A DNA stretch of 64,000 nt, from the NCBI GenBank assembly GCA_977006965.1, contig OZ345354.1, positions 3,596,001 through 3,660,000 on the forward strand. The letters run 5' to 3'. Made by a program: the position numbers and the translations under genes. The notes under the pieces are model-generated. The model was not told where the DNA came from, ran no database searches, and saw only the letters and a list, made by a program, of their open reading frames with translations. Below, piece by piece: positions 52,954-63,847 of this stretch (position 1 is the first letter of the stretch; each line of letters begins with the position of its first letter). This DNA comes from Phymatolithon calcareum. Taxonomy: Eukaryota > Rhodophyta > Florideophyceae > Hapalidiales.

Positions 52954-55900
52954 TTATACAAGTCCATCTAAGTACGCGGTAACCTCTTTGGAGTAAATCA
53001 GCGATGACGCCGGAGGCGGCGGCACAACGCTTCGCAACCGCAGCACGACCGTATAAATTCTCTTCTTAATTTCGTCTCTGAATGCAGGAGCTAACCTCCC
53101 AAGGTCCGCAAAAATCACAAGATGCGCCATAGTTAGATGTAGCGCGTTGTCGACAATCGTCATAAGCAGCTCTCGCCGCCCTCCTTCGGCCCCGCGCTGA
53201 ATTTCGTTGCATGCATGGTACTGAAGTGCCGCCAGAATGCCGAGCCCCGGTACATCATCCCACAACACCATGGTTGGTCCAAAGAATGGCTCATCAAGCA
53301 CTTGTCCAAACCTTCGAAGAGCTGCCAGCGCGAAATTAACGCCCCGTAACAGAGCCCTGCTACATTCCTCCCCAAAGTACATTCCTCCTTCCGTAATCAA
53401 GCCGGCTCCGTGTGGCGTCCACGGTGATCCAGGCACCACGGACATCTTTCCGTTGCCGCCAGAGCTCCGCGCCGCATTTGACATTGGTGACATCAATTGC
53501 GGAGTACCAGGCATACCCGGAGTAGGTGGCATTCCGGGCGACGGAGGGGCGAATCCCAACAATCCTCCGTACCTCGGAGTCTTGCTACCGCTGCCACCGA
53601 TGGCGGCCCGCAAGGCCTGCAGAGGAGACCGCCGTGGCGAACTTGGTTGAAAGCTTTGTGCGGGGCTGAATTGCCATGGCGAATTTCCAATCACTGCTGC
53701 TCCTGGTCCACATCCCTGATCCCTGCCATTGCCCAGATATTCGCTCCGAGACCGCTCTTGTGCACTCACAGGTTTGATCCACCTTTCCAGCGGTTCCGCT
53801 CTTAGATGTCGATATGCCTGGTAGACATAGCGGATGAGCTCGTTAAGTGCAAGAGTGGTAATATCAGGCAAGGAGTCCCGCAGCCGAATCGAGTACGCCG
53901 AAAGTTGAAAAAGAATGTGTGCGGCAAGCTCAGCTTCTTCCAACCGTGCGATAGTGAGGTGACGAGAGTTCTTAATCCCGCTTGGAGTCATCTTAGAGTC
54001 TCCTGAACTGTCCATTGGCGGCCAGTCTCCTGACAAATCCAGCGATTCTCTCGAGATGCGCTCCATGTTAGACGCACAGAACTCCAAGACATCGAGAACA
54101 TGTTGGTCAGCATTATCGCTAGAATCCGGAACATGACAAATCGCAATTGATGCCAGCGCAAGACATGCGCACCATGCCACGTGCACTGGATCACGAGTTA
54201 GGGACGTTGGTAAATAAGTTCTAATGGGGGATGCACCGCGAGGAAAAATTGCAGATATAGTGCCTCCGCTCAAGTGGCGTAATATCAGTTGCGCTGAAGA
54301 TGACTTCGCCTCTGAGTTGTCAGGAAGCCAAGTCAAGACTTGTGCGAGCATTAGCAGCAAGCTCGATGTTGCTGTCGCAATGTTCAAACTCGATTTTTGG
54401 TCGTTGTCATTGTGTCTCTCCATTGCGGCTATGGAGCTAAAAACATGCTCTGTCGCATTCAATCGCATAAGCAGCAAGGACAATCGTGCTGGACTGCCGT
54501 TTCGAAGAGACATCAAGGCGATGGAGGCAGCTTGCGCAATGTGCGAATTTCCTGGCAGGGTTCGTAAAACAGAAAAGCTGGTTTTGCCCAAGGTTGTCAT
54601 GTCCTCTTCGTTTTTAAATGAGCTTCCCCTGTTCAAATGGGATGCAGCAATGAGGAGCCAGCGGATGACATCGGTACCATTCGTGCTGTTGTTTGAAGAC
54701 CCTGTCACTTCTCGCACGGATACTAGCATGCGGTCAATTGCGAGACACAACTGACCCAGCGCCGACAACGAAAATTCGTTGTTGAACGCTTCGACTTCTG
54801 AGGTAAATCGAATCGCCGTCAGAGCAGGTTGCTCCAGCTCCTCCGCGGTCAATCTGGATGCAAGGAACGATATTAGCATAGCCATTTCAAGTTGTGTCTC
54901 CAACCCCGAAGCTGAAAAATGACTTGCAGAGCGAATGGAAAGAATAAACCGAGCGAGGCATCTACATAGCTTCCCATTGAATTGTGGGCTAGCGTATGTT
55001 AACGCTTTTCCGGGTACCGGTGCGAACAAGTCAACAAAAATCACAGAGTACGTCATCGCTGCAAAAGAACGGGTAAGAGATAATTGTGCGTCAGCTCGAC
55101 CCCATAGAGAGTTGAGATGCATCAGCTTCACAACGAGCCTTCGGGCATCTCGCTCAACCATGTCAATACGCTTTAGAAGACACCACACAGACTCGATATC
55201 GAATGCATAGTTTGGGCCGAAACCCCCGCTGAATCCTCTATGCCTGGAAAACTTTTCCAACAGATGAGCACCTTTCGGCATATCGACAGGTCCTATTTTG
55301 GCACTCAGTTCTTTCGACAACTGATCAGTAAGCTTCTCAAGCGTTTCGCTGTTGCTCCAGGTTAGGCCACTGAACACGGTGTCTTGGCCCAGGTCCATGT
55401 CATCAGTGAGAGTTAGCGATGCCGCCTTTGGGAACATAAGCCAGTCTTCCGGCTGCAGAAAGACATGCACCCACTTTTCAGTGAAAACCTCTCCGAAAGC
55501 TTGAAAAGGAGGTTCTGCAAAAATTTGCTCGCCAATTTTTTTCGCTTGAGCATTGCTACCTTCATCTGAATTTGAAACTGCTGACTGTTTTGACGCATTC
55601 CCAGTGCACAGCAGAAGCTCGGAAGCAAATATTGCCAAAACGTTAGACATCGTACTTCGCCAGGTACTGGGGACATCGATCAATTCGCGCGCTTTTCGAA
55701 CTCGAATGTCAATGTCCTTGGCCGCAGCTCCCTCACCAGAGTAAATGCCCTCAGAATAGACCTTACGGTAAGAAGACTTCACCGCGTGTGAAGCATCGAA
55801 AGTACCGGGACGTTTCCGGATACTTCCTTCGCACTTGAGCAAACTTGCCAACAAATTCCAGACATTATTATCCTCCCAATACTTTCGGAACCAGACATTG

Positions 55901-58900
55901 TTTTGAGATTCCCATGACACTCTCAAAAATGCAATGCACTTCGACAATAATAGTATCTCGTGATCGCAAGAACCGGGATCTTCAGTGGCACCATTTGCGT
56001 CAGGATTGACGATTGATACCCAATTCTCCACTCCCTGCTTTATGGCATTGGTTACGGCAGAGAGAACGACGTGCTCTGACTTTGCGCATTCAGCTTCTTT
56101 CTTATCGTGAGTGGCAGTGGCATCTTCTTTCTTTCCTGGATATGGGCCCAGCACGGAACGAGCAGCAGCTCGCTGCCCACATGACAGTACGTTAACTAGA
56201 AGATCGACGCACGCCACAGAGCCTTGTTTCTCAATTCGCTTGGCAATACCTTCGCGAATTCTTTCTCCACCAGGATGCTTCATTACAAGACCGGATTCAC
56301 CGACAACAGGCCATGGAATTTGCACAATGTCTTCATTTCCAGCACAACTTTGAAGTCCAAAACAGAGATAGGAAAGGCATTGCGCAGCCATGTCTTCTAT
56401 GTACATTTTCCGCCTGGACAACGCCTTGAGCGTGCCTTCCCTGCCCCCTTCGTCGATAAGCGAGGAATACCGCTTATCGAAGGCCCGGACACATCCATGA
56501 GAGTAAGTGCTCGCTTGCTTACTCCAAATCCCATTGTCTTTCACGAAAGCCACACATCCCGAGGAGAGAAGAGCAAGTGAGCTGACGACATCGTGATCGA
56601 TAAGGCTTTTCTGCAGCGTAGTAAGCTCTTTGGTTTTCGACTCACTCGTATTGCAATCAAAGTGCAGCCTTTTCAACCCTGCAACACAAAGCTCAAGACT
56701 TGCGCGCAATGCCACATAGAAGAACTGGGAGGAATTGCCGACGCTTTCGTCACGCTTTAGTGATACTGCAGCAGTAACAACGCGCGATATTACAGCTGCA
56801 ACGGGAGATGAATGCACAACTTCCGTGGCACCCTGCAGAAAGTCTAAGGCGCAGGCCGGCAACAACCATGAATTGTCGTCAGAACCATCTGCTAACGCAG
56901 TCGAGAGCCAAACGGGAAGGGCTAAGTCGATAAGCAGTTTTGTCACACTTGACCTTCCTAGCCGCGCGGATCCAATTTGCCTGGGAGTCCTTGTAATTAA
57001 CGCATCCATATCAATTCCATTAGGAAGCTGCGTCTCCAGTTGGTACGAACCAGCAATACTCGCCATAGCCGCAATAGCAGGAAACGCAAGGACACCCATG
57101 GATGACAACGCAGACTGCAAGGGCTGTATACTGCCTTTGGACGAACGAACGCGTTCCAAAACATACTGTGCTCTCGGAAGACTCCCAATCGCCATCACCG
57201 CCAGACAAGAAGACGAAGCATCCAGTAGTGATTTGCGGCGTGATTGTGTGAGCCACGATCCCTGGGCCCAATCGCCCGGATCGGCGACTTCAAGCAGCAA
57301 TGCTGTAACGATTGGCAGCATTTCGGGCATCGTGGGCAGCTCGGTACCAATCCGAGTTTGTAGTGCTGGAGACCCATTGTGACACGCCCACTCTATAAGA
57401 CGCAAAACTCGAATCACCGCCGTGATTAAATTGTCGAGAACGGACTCACTGAAGGAAGTTGCCCCGTGTTCTTGCAAAAGCCGTCCTAACACCTGGAGAA
57501 CATGGAACAGTGCGCCCCATCCATTCCAATTCACAGTCCATGTAACCATTCCAGTTTCCTGACACGCGGATCCCACAGACCCTTCTGGGATGGTCGGTCT
57601 CTGCATATCAAGGGCTTCAATGGCACGCTTTGCTTGTACAAAGCATCCTTGTGTTTCCGATGGAGATGTCAGCGACAGCGCCTCCTCACGCAGCATAGCC
57701 ACCTCATCGGATATCCTCCGGTCAGCATGCAAGACGTGAAACACCGCCTCTTCATCGATACCGATAAGGTACTGCGCGTATGAATCGGAGGGCTCGGTTA
57801 CTGTGTCAAGACCTTTCTCCAATGTTGCACATGCACGTTCGGCGCTTCTTTCATCCACAATGAGGGCAGTCAATAACTGAACCAGTGGTTGGAATGTTTG
57901 CGGAAAAACGCCACTGGCAAGCCTCAAAAGACAGTTGGGTCCAATCCAGCGCTTTATCCGGCCATTTTCGCGATCCCAAATGTTTTCTGAAATTCGTTTC
58001 AGATTTTCATGGTCAAGCCCTTGCAGAGCGTGGTACGCCACTTCGACAACAATTTCTACTTCTGACGGCCGAAGCCCTTTTGGAGGGAAGCCGGAGAGAA
58101 ATGCAGTAAGTTGTTCCCACACGCAAAGGTGCACTTCAGACGATATCCGATCGTCCAAGTACTCAATTCTACTGACAATATTTCGCAGTGCCACAAAAGG
58201 GTTTCCTGCCATTGCCCGCAGCATGTAATCATCGACGGGAAACATATCCAAAAACCGGTCTTTTTCGTCGACAGTTTCTTCAAGGCCTCGTCGCAGCGCA
58301 AGGAAGGAGCTCCACGAGAAAAGAATGAGCGAGGTCTCAACAAACGTGATATCCTTTAGCGACGACATCACCTTGTCAATACGCGCGATACGTGCAAGAT
58401 TGATCAAATAGGAGGGCAGGCCGAGCTCTGAAAAATCGAAGTCATGGGGATCCACAACCTCAACATCAGGATCATCTTCGATAAAATCATTGTTCAGTAT
58501 CGCAAAACCTGCAATTTTCGTCCCACGACAGAGTGAGAAAATGACAAGAAGCGTTGCTCTCTCACCATCCAATAATGCTTGTCGCTTTGCCCCCGTGGGC
58601 GACCGCATTTGGTGCACCCGTTCTGGTCGTTGTGCCAATTGTCGCAGTTTGTCCACGATTGCGACGAAGTACTCTGGGGGCAGCCCGTAATGTGTGACGC
58701 TTGCAAACAGCACCTCAAGGGCCCACACGGGATCCAAATGCCGCCGCTTCGCATTTTCAGGTCCAAACACTGTTACGCCGACTTCCTCCATAGATCGATT
58801 GGCCAGATTGACAATGAGATCCACCAACGTCTCCTCATCCTTCTTCAAAAAAGATATACAAGCTTCTTTTTGCGGAAATATGCTTCTTGGCCTGGCGTTG

Positions 58901-59355
58901 GCGAATATCGTGAGCATCACTGAAAACATGGCCTTGCATTCCTTACGCCAGAATTCCTCTATGTCCTTCATAGACACCAAGCTTTCGAAATCGGAGTTGG
59001 ACTGGAGCATTTCTGAAAGTCTAACATTTCCAACTTCCTCGAGGAAATAGTCGCGGAGAAGAACGGCAGCTTTCGCGCGCGGCACGCCGAGGTATCTGCG
59101 GATGGATTCGATGCACGCATTTTCCGCTTCGACAGGCTGTGGATGCGCTTCGGTCGTCGGAATTCCTGGGCGGTATGTGACAGATGTTACCGAGGAAGAT
59201 TCAGTTAAGGAAGAGAACGCATTTTTCAAGGCATAAAACACAAATTTATGGGTTTCGTCCAACAGCTTGGAATACTCCTTCTTATCCGTCGCCGTGCAGC
59301 GCAACGCCTGTTCCAATAATCGAAAAGACAGCTTGCATGGCTTTGGCTGAACCAT
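52954..59355 (-). CDS. NUP188: Nucleoporin NUP188
   Basis: The product is 2133 aa from ATG 59355; the open frame continues upstream without another ATG. It is a very long all-helical solenoid, as in the Nup188/Nup205 scaffold proteins of the nuclear pore inner ring. The similarity I see is in the N-terminal half: LLRLASGVFPQTFQPLVQLLTALI and the following SH3-like insert region with IPEGSVGSACQETGMVTWTVNW, placed as in animal NUP188. The C-terminal half has a low-complexity Pro/Gly/Ser insert (about residues 1895-2000, PPSPGMPPTPGMPGTPQ) before a final helical block. Nup205 is the alternative. No intron is visible in 6.4 kb. Confidence 0.72.
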   Translation of the reverse strand: MVQPKPCKLSFRLLEQALRCTATDKKEYSKLLDETHKFVFYALKNAFSSLTESSSVTSVTYRPGIPTTEAHPQPVEAENACIESIRRYLGVPRAKAAVLLRDYFLEEVGNVRLSEMLQSNSDFESLVSMKDIEEFWRKECKAMFSVMLTIFANARPRSIFPQKEACISFLKKDEETLVDLIVNLANRSMEEVGVTVFGPENAKRRHLDPVWALEVLFASVTHYGLPPEYFVAIVDKLRQLAQRPERVHQMRSPTGAKRQALLDGERATLLVIFSLCRGTKIAGFAILNNDFIEDDPDVEVVDPHDFDFSELGLPSYLINLARIARIDKVMSSLKDITFVETSLILFSWSSFLALRRGLEETVDEKDRFLDMFPVDDYMLRAMAGNPFVALRNIVSRIEYLDDRISSEVHLCVWEQLTAFLSGFPPKGLRPSEVEIVVEVAYHALQGLDHENLKRISENIWDRENGRIKRWIGPNCLLRLASGVFPQTFQPLVQLLTALIVDERSAERACATLEKGLDTVTEPSDSYAQYLIGIDEEAVFHVLHADRRISDEVAMLREEALSLTSPSETQGCFVQAKRAIEALDMQRPTIPEGSVGSACQETGMVTWTVNWNGWGALFHVLQVLGRLLQEHGATSFSESVLDNLITAVIRVLRLIEWACHNGSPALQTRIGTELPTMPEMLPIVTALLLEVADPGDWAQGSWLTQSRRKSLLDASSSCLAVMAIGSLPRAQYVLERVRSSKGSIQPLQSALSSMGVLAFPAIAAMASIAGSYQLETQLPNGIDMDALITRTPRQIGSARLGRSSVTKLLIDLALPVWLSTALADGSDDNSWLLPACALDFLQGATEVVHSSPVAAVISRVVTAAVSLKRDESVGNSSQFFYVALRASLELCVAGLKRLHFDCNTSESKTKELTTLQKSLIDHDVVSSLALLSSGCVAFVKDNGIWSKQASTYSHGCVRAFDKRYSSLIDEGGREGTLKALSRRKMYIEDMAAQCLSYLCFGLQSCAGNEDIVQIPWPVVGESGLVMKHPGGERIREGIAKRIEKQGSVACVDLLVNVLSCGQRAAARSVLGPYPGKKEDATATHDKKEAECAKSEHVVLSAVTNAIKQGVENWVSIVNPDANGATEDPGSCDHEILLLSKCIAFLRVSWESQNNVWFRKYWEDNNVWNLLASLLKCEGSIRKRPGTFDASHAVKSSYRKVYSEGIYSGEGAAAKDIDIRVRKARELIDVPSTWRSTMSNVLAIFASELLLCTGNASKQSAVSNSDEGSNAQAKKIGEQIFAEPPFQAFGEVFTEKWVHVFLQPEDWLMFPKAASLTLTDDMDLGQDTVFSGLTWSNSETLEKLTDQLSKELSAKIGPVDMPKGAHLLEKFSRHRGFSGGFGPNYAFDIESVWCLLKRIDMVERDARRLVVKLMHLNSLWGRADAQLSLTRSFAAMTYSVIFVDLFAPVPGKALTYASPQFNGKLCRCLARFILSIRSASHFSASGLETQLEMAMLISFLASRLTAEELEQPALTAIRFTSEVEAFNNEFSLSALGQLCLAIDRMLVSVREVTGSSNNSTNGTDVIRWLLIAASHLNRGSSFKNEEDMTTLGKTSFSVLRTLPGNSHIAQAASIALMSLRNGSPARLSLLLMRLNATEHVFSSIAAMERHNDNDQKSSLNIATATSSLLLMLAQVLTWLPDNSEAKSSSAQLILRHLSGGTISAIFPRGASPIRTYLPTSLTRDPVHVAWCACLALASIAICHVPDSSDNADQHVLDVLEFCASNMERISRESLDLSGDWPPMDSSGDSKMTPSGIKNSRHLTIARLEEAELAAHILFQLSAYSIRLRDSLPDITTLALNELIRYVYQAYRHLRAEPLERWIKPVSAQERSRSEYLGNGRDQGCGPGAAVIGNSPWQFSPAQSFQPSSPRRSPLQALRAAIGGSGSKTPRYGGLLGFAPPSPGMPPTPGMPGTPQLMSPMSNAARSSGGNGKMSVVPGSPWTPHGAGLITEGGMYFGEECSRALLRGVNFALAALRRFGQVLDEPFFGPTMVLWDDVPGLGILAALQYHACNEIQRGAEGGRRELLMTIVDNALHLTMAHLVIFADLGRLAPAFRDEIKKRIYTVVLRLRSVVPPPPASSLIYSKEVTAYLDGLV

Positions 59356-59470
59356 CGAAGAGCTTCCCCCGCGTTGTGTGGGGGAACAGATTATGGAGGG
59401 TCGATGAAGCACGTTGGTGTCCCTTCTCAGGAAGTGCGAGTATTGCAGGTTGTTCGTTTTGATCCTCCCG
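59356..59470 (-). promoter_or_regulatory. Possible upstream splice acceptor of NUP188
   Basis: The NUP188 frame is open back to about 59470 without an ATG. The sequence ATATTTTTTCAG (minus strand) lies there and would serve as a 3' splice site, so a first exon may lie further upstream. Confidence 0.35.
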
Positions 59471-59996
59471 ACTGAAAAAATATTCGAAAATCTAGATCAT
59501 GTCTAGATGATCCGATTGGCCAGTTTACCGCTGGAATACCTGATTTGAATCATAGCCTCTCCTTTAATATGCTTTTTTGATTTGAATTTAAAAATTTGCT
59601 AATTTTGCTGTATTTACGGCAAATTGAAAGCTTGAGCTTACTCTGGTCGGACAAAGCCGGGGATACAAATATACGAAAGGGTGACGTTCACCATCTATTG
59701 AAGGAATCAGGGATTCAAATGATGAGCCGGAGAACACGATCAAGGACGCCCTGAAGGAGATGGGTATTGTTTGTACACTTTTAGATGAGTCTGATCCTAG
59801 TGAAGGGATTACCCTGACGGCCATGGCGCGAAAATTGCTCGAAAAATTAGGTACATGAATAGATTCGTACTTCAAAAAGTAAAGGAAGTGGAAGAGACCT
59901 TGAACACTGTATTAGTAAAGGATCACTAGCTACCATCAGTAATCGGCCAGACACTACTTCCGTGCGTCAAACGAACGCCAGAGTCACTTTTTGGTG
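59471..59996 (+). other. Decayed coding-like sequence before copy D
   Basis: Plus-strand pieces in shifting frames look protein-like (ENTIKDALKEMGIVCTLL..., then MARKLLEKLGT, then VKEVEETLNTVLV). They may be the lost 5' half of the repeat family unit. Confidence 0.35.
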
Positions 59997-60257
59997 ATGT
60001 ACCATCTAGATCTAAAAGCAGTCATCGAGCTCGCTCTACAAACAGTAGAACGATGGGCCATCAAAGCGCTGCTAACCTCTTCATTGGGGAAACTGCGCAC
60101 AAGAGCCAGAGAGCATATGGAGACCCTTGAAAGCACGCTAGCAGGGTACGACCTAGAAGGAGAAAAACGACTAGAAGCAGAAAAGGCGCTAGATGAGCTC
60201 TTACTATTTAGCAAGACACTCACAGAACGCATGGAGAACGAAGCAGGCCTGTATTGA
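59997..60257 (+). CDS. Small repeat family copy D, intact 86-aa ORF
   Basis: The ORF starts at ATG 59997. It shares with copies B and C the pattern REHMETLESTLAGYDL, then EAEKALDELLLFSKTLTERM, and the final LY before the stop. It is predicted to be a charged, helical, possibly coiled-coil peptide. No known domain. It is the only copy whose core is unbroken. Confidence 0.55.
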   Translation: MYHLDLKAVIELALQTVERWAIKALLTSSLGKLRTRAREHMETLESTLAGYDLEGEKRLEAEKALDELLLFSKTLTERMENEAGLY

Positions 60258-60462
60258 TTCGTATAAGGCAAGGCAAAAAGCGGTCGAGTCCAAGCACCAG
60301 CAATCCTGCAGAGGACTGAGATAGGATTACTTTGAATCCTGAGTTTTCCCGTCCGCGATTCCAGTGAGCGTTTCGTGAGCTGCACAAAGGTAGGTAGCAT
60401 CAGAGGAAGCCTCGCCCATATCTTCGGAAGTCTGTGGGGCTTCTAAATAAACTTGAATAAAA
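60187..60462 (+). repeat. Repeat family tail, copy D
   Basis: This matches 18594-18872 almost throughout. It ends with a stem (GAAGCC...GGGGCTTC, about 60408-60448) and TAAATAAACTTGAATAAAAA, a probable polyadenylation signal. Confidence 0.85.
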
Positions 60463-61886
60463 ATTGGGGAAACTGCAGAATATGAAAAAATCGGGACACT
60501 CTGCACACGTCGGACACGTTGCACATTTTCGCAGTAAGCCTCGCATATTGCATAACCTCACCTATTGCGTCCGAAACAAGTCCACGGGCGATATGCAGTA
60601 AGTGAGGTTACTGTACAACGAAAAAAGCTATAAAACCCGACCTCGAGTTTCGACTAGCGGGAAAAGGATGTAAGCAAGAATCAACCAACAACAGGTCACG
60701 TAAATAAAGTAAGAGAAATATTGTGAGCACATTGCTCACACCAGCTCGAACCTCCTGGCGTAGCTAACTGTTTCAATCTGACATGTTTCAACAAGTCTTA
60801 CAGTGTACATGAGCACTGATTTGTAAAAAAAGTCATCTCATTGCTTATTCTCCATTTCCAAATAAACCATTGCACAAAGTGTACTCCATTTCATAAATGT
60901 AAGGCGGCACTCAATGCGGTTGACTGAAATGAGCACAATCAGGCATAATTCCACGATGCTGTATGAATACTAACGTGCAACTCGTCCTCGAAACTCTGCT
61001 GATGATTTCATAAGAATATCTCAACCAAATTTAGAAAAAAATACATTTCTGGTTCTTCCCCTAATTGGAGTATGTCATAGGAATGAGCATCGATGTTTGG
61101 GTATCTAAGTGAACATCAGTGTTGAGCCAAGGGAATGTTACTGTATTCCCCTTGTTGAGCCATATTTTCCCGGTATCAAACGACAACAGTGTTTCACCCC
61201 TGACATCAATACTATCAAGGATATGATGCCCTGTAATGAACATTGACACGTACAATCAGTGGGATACGTGTAATATGTAGCTACTGATTGAATTAGTACT
61301 GTAATAAGGCGTATCTCGCGGTCCATTCGTTCCCACAAGCCACGTGGCCCACGTCACGACACGTGGACGTCCAGCAGGCCATTCATATTGAGAGAGCTCT
61401 TGATAGTATCAAGGGCAAATCGAGTATCAGGAACTATTGATGTCGTCAAAAAAATGATTAAAATACGAAGCCACATCTGTAACCAGTTGATAGTGTTTTG
61501 TAGAAAGGGTTGATCTTTTGTTGACCGTGAAGTTCCTCTGCTAGAGAGAGCTTCTTTGCTTAAGTAGTTTAACTACAGAGAGTGTGCCTGGTGAACATAC
61601 AGGGAAAGGATAGTTATCAGATTGACACAAAATGAACGGCATTGGAACGTTACTCTGTTACGACATCTGTCAAAAGAGTTAGAAATGCTCCACTGCGCAC
61701 ACCGCAAATTTGCGTGCATTGAGTGTCCACAGCCGCAGAAGATATCTCTGGTGAAGGGAAACTGCAATAAAAAATTCGAATTCCTTTTATCCGACACTAT
61801 GAGAGAGACGCATCACTTTATTGGTGCTGTGGAGGGGGGACGTTCAGCTAGTGGCCCTCAGAGGGATAACAGGACATTGGTTTTCT
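60463..61886. other. Intergenic region
   Basis: AT-rich and without a gene I can support. TACTGTA sites lie at 60609, 61139 and 61297. Confidence 0.4.
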
Positions 61887-62702
61887 TTAGCAGACATCTG
61901 TGCCAATTGGATTTTCAAAGCTTTGCTTCGTCATATATCCGGTTTGGCTCGAACACGATATTCCAATGCTCGGTTTCGAGCCCGCTTTTTGCTTGTCGTC
62001 TCCAGCAACAGCTCCTACACTCATCTTCTCGCCGATCTTCAAATTTGCGTAAACGACAAGAGCGACTGATAACAATAGTGCCCATTTAAGCGAAAAAGAA
62101 ACCAATTCTACCACGTCTTGTGCCATTTGAACTCCCCATTGCAAGAATATCCAAAACCGGTCGTCGTAGGGCGTAAAAACAATTACGTCGTCGAAGCGGA
62201 CTCGCGTTGTCTGAGAAATCTTTAGGTTGTTCACGAGCTTAATGGCCGATGTACAGGTCCACTGCGATGCGCACATCTTCTTCATTGATGTCCACTTACC
62301 AAGCACGAGAATGGCGTGATGTGGCGTTGCGCAGAACCCTCGCGCGCAAAGCACGTGATGTAGAATATGTGTGGCATGCTGCGTCTCAAAACCAACTAAG
62401 TGTTCCTCTGCGACACATACGCGGTCGCTTGAACTTCCAGAATCTGACGACGATGACGCACCATTCGTTCTGGTAGGAGTACCAATACAACTGCAGAATG
62501 TAGAAACACAGCCAGTGACGCCTGCGACCGAAACTGCTGTACTGGGATCTGAAATCGTGACCTTGCAGGTAGCATGCTGGCCGGACAGGCATTCACACAG
62601 CTCTGTGTCACAGTTAGCCTTTGTGCACAACCTAGTTCGTGCTGCAGATACGACGAGAACAAGCGCCGACGCAAGAACCAAAGAAGCAGTGCTTTGCATC
62701 AT
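61887..62702 (-). CDS. Cysteine-rich secretory-pathway membrane protein
   Basis: The product is 271 aa from ATG 62702. Residues 1-20 are a signal peptide (MQSTASLVLASALVLVVSAA). A Cys-rich ectodomain follows (LCTKANCDTELCECLSG, CVSTFCSCIG), then a Ser linker. Next is a segment with VLCARGFCATPHHAILVLG and CASQWTCTSAIKLVNNLKI, which weakly recalls Hint/Hog-type folds but lacks the usual Cys at the start of a Hint domain. A membrane helix (FSLKWALLLSVALVVYANL) and a short polar tail end the protein. A type I surface protein is likely. The function is unknown and the Hint comparison is speculative. Confidence 0.55.
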   Translation of the reverse strand: MMQSTASLVLASALVLVVSAARTRLCTKANCDTELCECLSGQHATCKVTISDPSTAVSVAGVTGCVSTFCSCIGTPTRTNGASSSSDSGSSSDRVCVAEEHLVGFETQHATHILHHVLCARGFCATPHHAILVLGKWTSMKKMCASQWTCTSAIKLVNNLKISQTTRVRFDDVIVFTPYDDRFWIFLQWGVQMAQDVVELVSFSLKWALLLSVALVVYANLKIGEKMSVGAVAGDDKQKAGSKPSIGISCSSQTGYMTKQSFENPIGTDVC

Positions 62703-63243
62703 GAATGACGACTGAGCGAACGCTAAGGGATATGGGAGTTTTACTGCTCTCAAGAACGGATCAGTGATGATATAGTCAGCAGCCGTGGTCTATCTCATGG
62801 AGTCAAAGTGGTGCTCTGCTCACCCCTCGAGCAGACGCCAGATTGCTCGTCAAATGCGATGATGGAATCACCGGTTACGAATGCACCGACGAGCCGGAAG
62901 GACGACACGAACTTACACGTTGGTTACTTGTTGGCTAGCGCTACTGCAGTACGATCTCACCTCATCTGAGTTTTTTCCGTTTTTTCCCTTTTTTCGGCCT
63001 TTCTCAGCCGTTAGAAGCGAAATCTCGTCACATTATGAGCGAGATATCCAAAGTGTTAGTTGCCTCTTTCCCCCACGCCAGGGGGCTCTAGGAACTACCA
63101 CAAAATCATAAACCTACGCTGTAGTACAGTACGATGATGGATTTCCTGGTTCTTACATCGAGTTGACCAATCGATCTAGAGATTCGACCCCGGCCCGTAC
63201 GTGATTGTCATAGGAGTATCACAAAATCAGGGTACGTCATGTA

Positions 63244-63309
63244 GGAGTCTGTGAAAACGGGCATTGCCGTACCTCATTTCATGCTGCAATGACCGTTCTC
63301 ACAGACTCC
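63244..63309. repeat. 24-bp inverted repeat
   Basis: GGAGTCTGTGAAAACGG..CATTGC faces its complement with 22 of 24 bases paired and an 18-base loop. Confidence 0.85.
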
Positions 63310-63727
63310 ATCTTTTGTAACGGAGCTCGTCAGCATGTGGTATTTGTCGTCTCTCCGCATTCTGATATACTGTACATACAATTGGCTGTGGAGACCTCTT
63401 CAAATCTCCAAGGTTCGCAGAAGTGGACGCTCTGCTGGTTGCGACAGTCGCGCAGCTTCCATGTCTGCATAACATTTGCGAATAATGACGCACGGCGTCG
63501 CTTTTGGTTTCGTCATACGTATAGGTTATCGACTGAAATTTAAGGGACCGGCCGCGATGAGGAATTACGAGAGACTTCACAAGGGCGTAATTTTGGTCCC
63601 AAGGGGCCCGCGGGGACCTACCGAGTGGTTTCGAATCATGGCCGGTCTTGAAAGTTGAGGCGATAACCTGCTTATCACCCCTGTTTTGCGGTAGTAGACT
63701 TCCTCTTTTCGTTTCGGCCGGCGCGGT

Positions 63728-63847
63728 GACATGGGATATGTCACCCTGCGGGAATGAAAATTTGGGGAATAATTTGACCACTTTTTTCCTCGTTGGGAGA
63801 CATGGGATATATCACCCGGCCTGAATGATATTTTGGGGAATAAATTG
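63728..63847 (+). repeat. Two direct repeat units of about 49 bp
   Basis: GACATGGGATAT.TCACCC...GAATGA..ATTTGGGGAATAA occurs twice, 71 bp apart. Confidence 0.8.
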
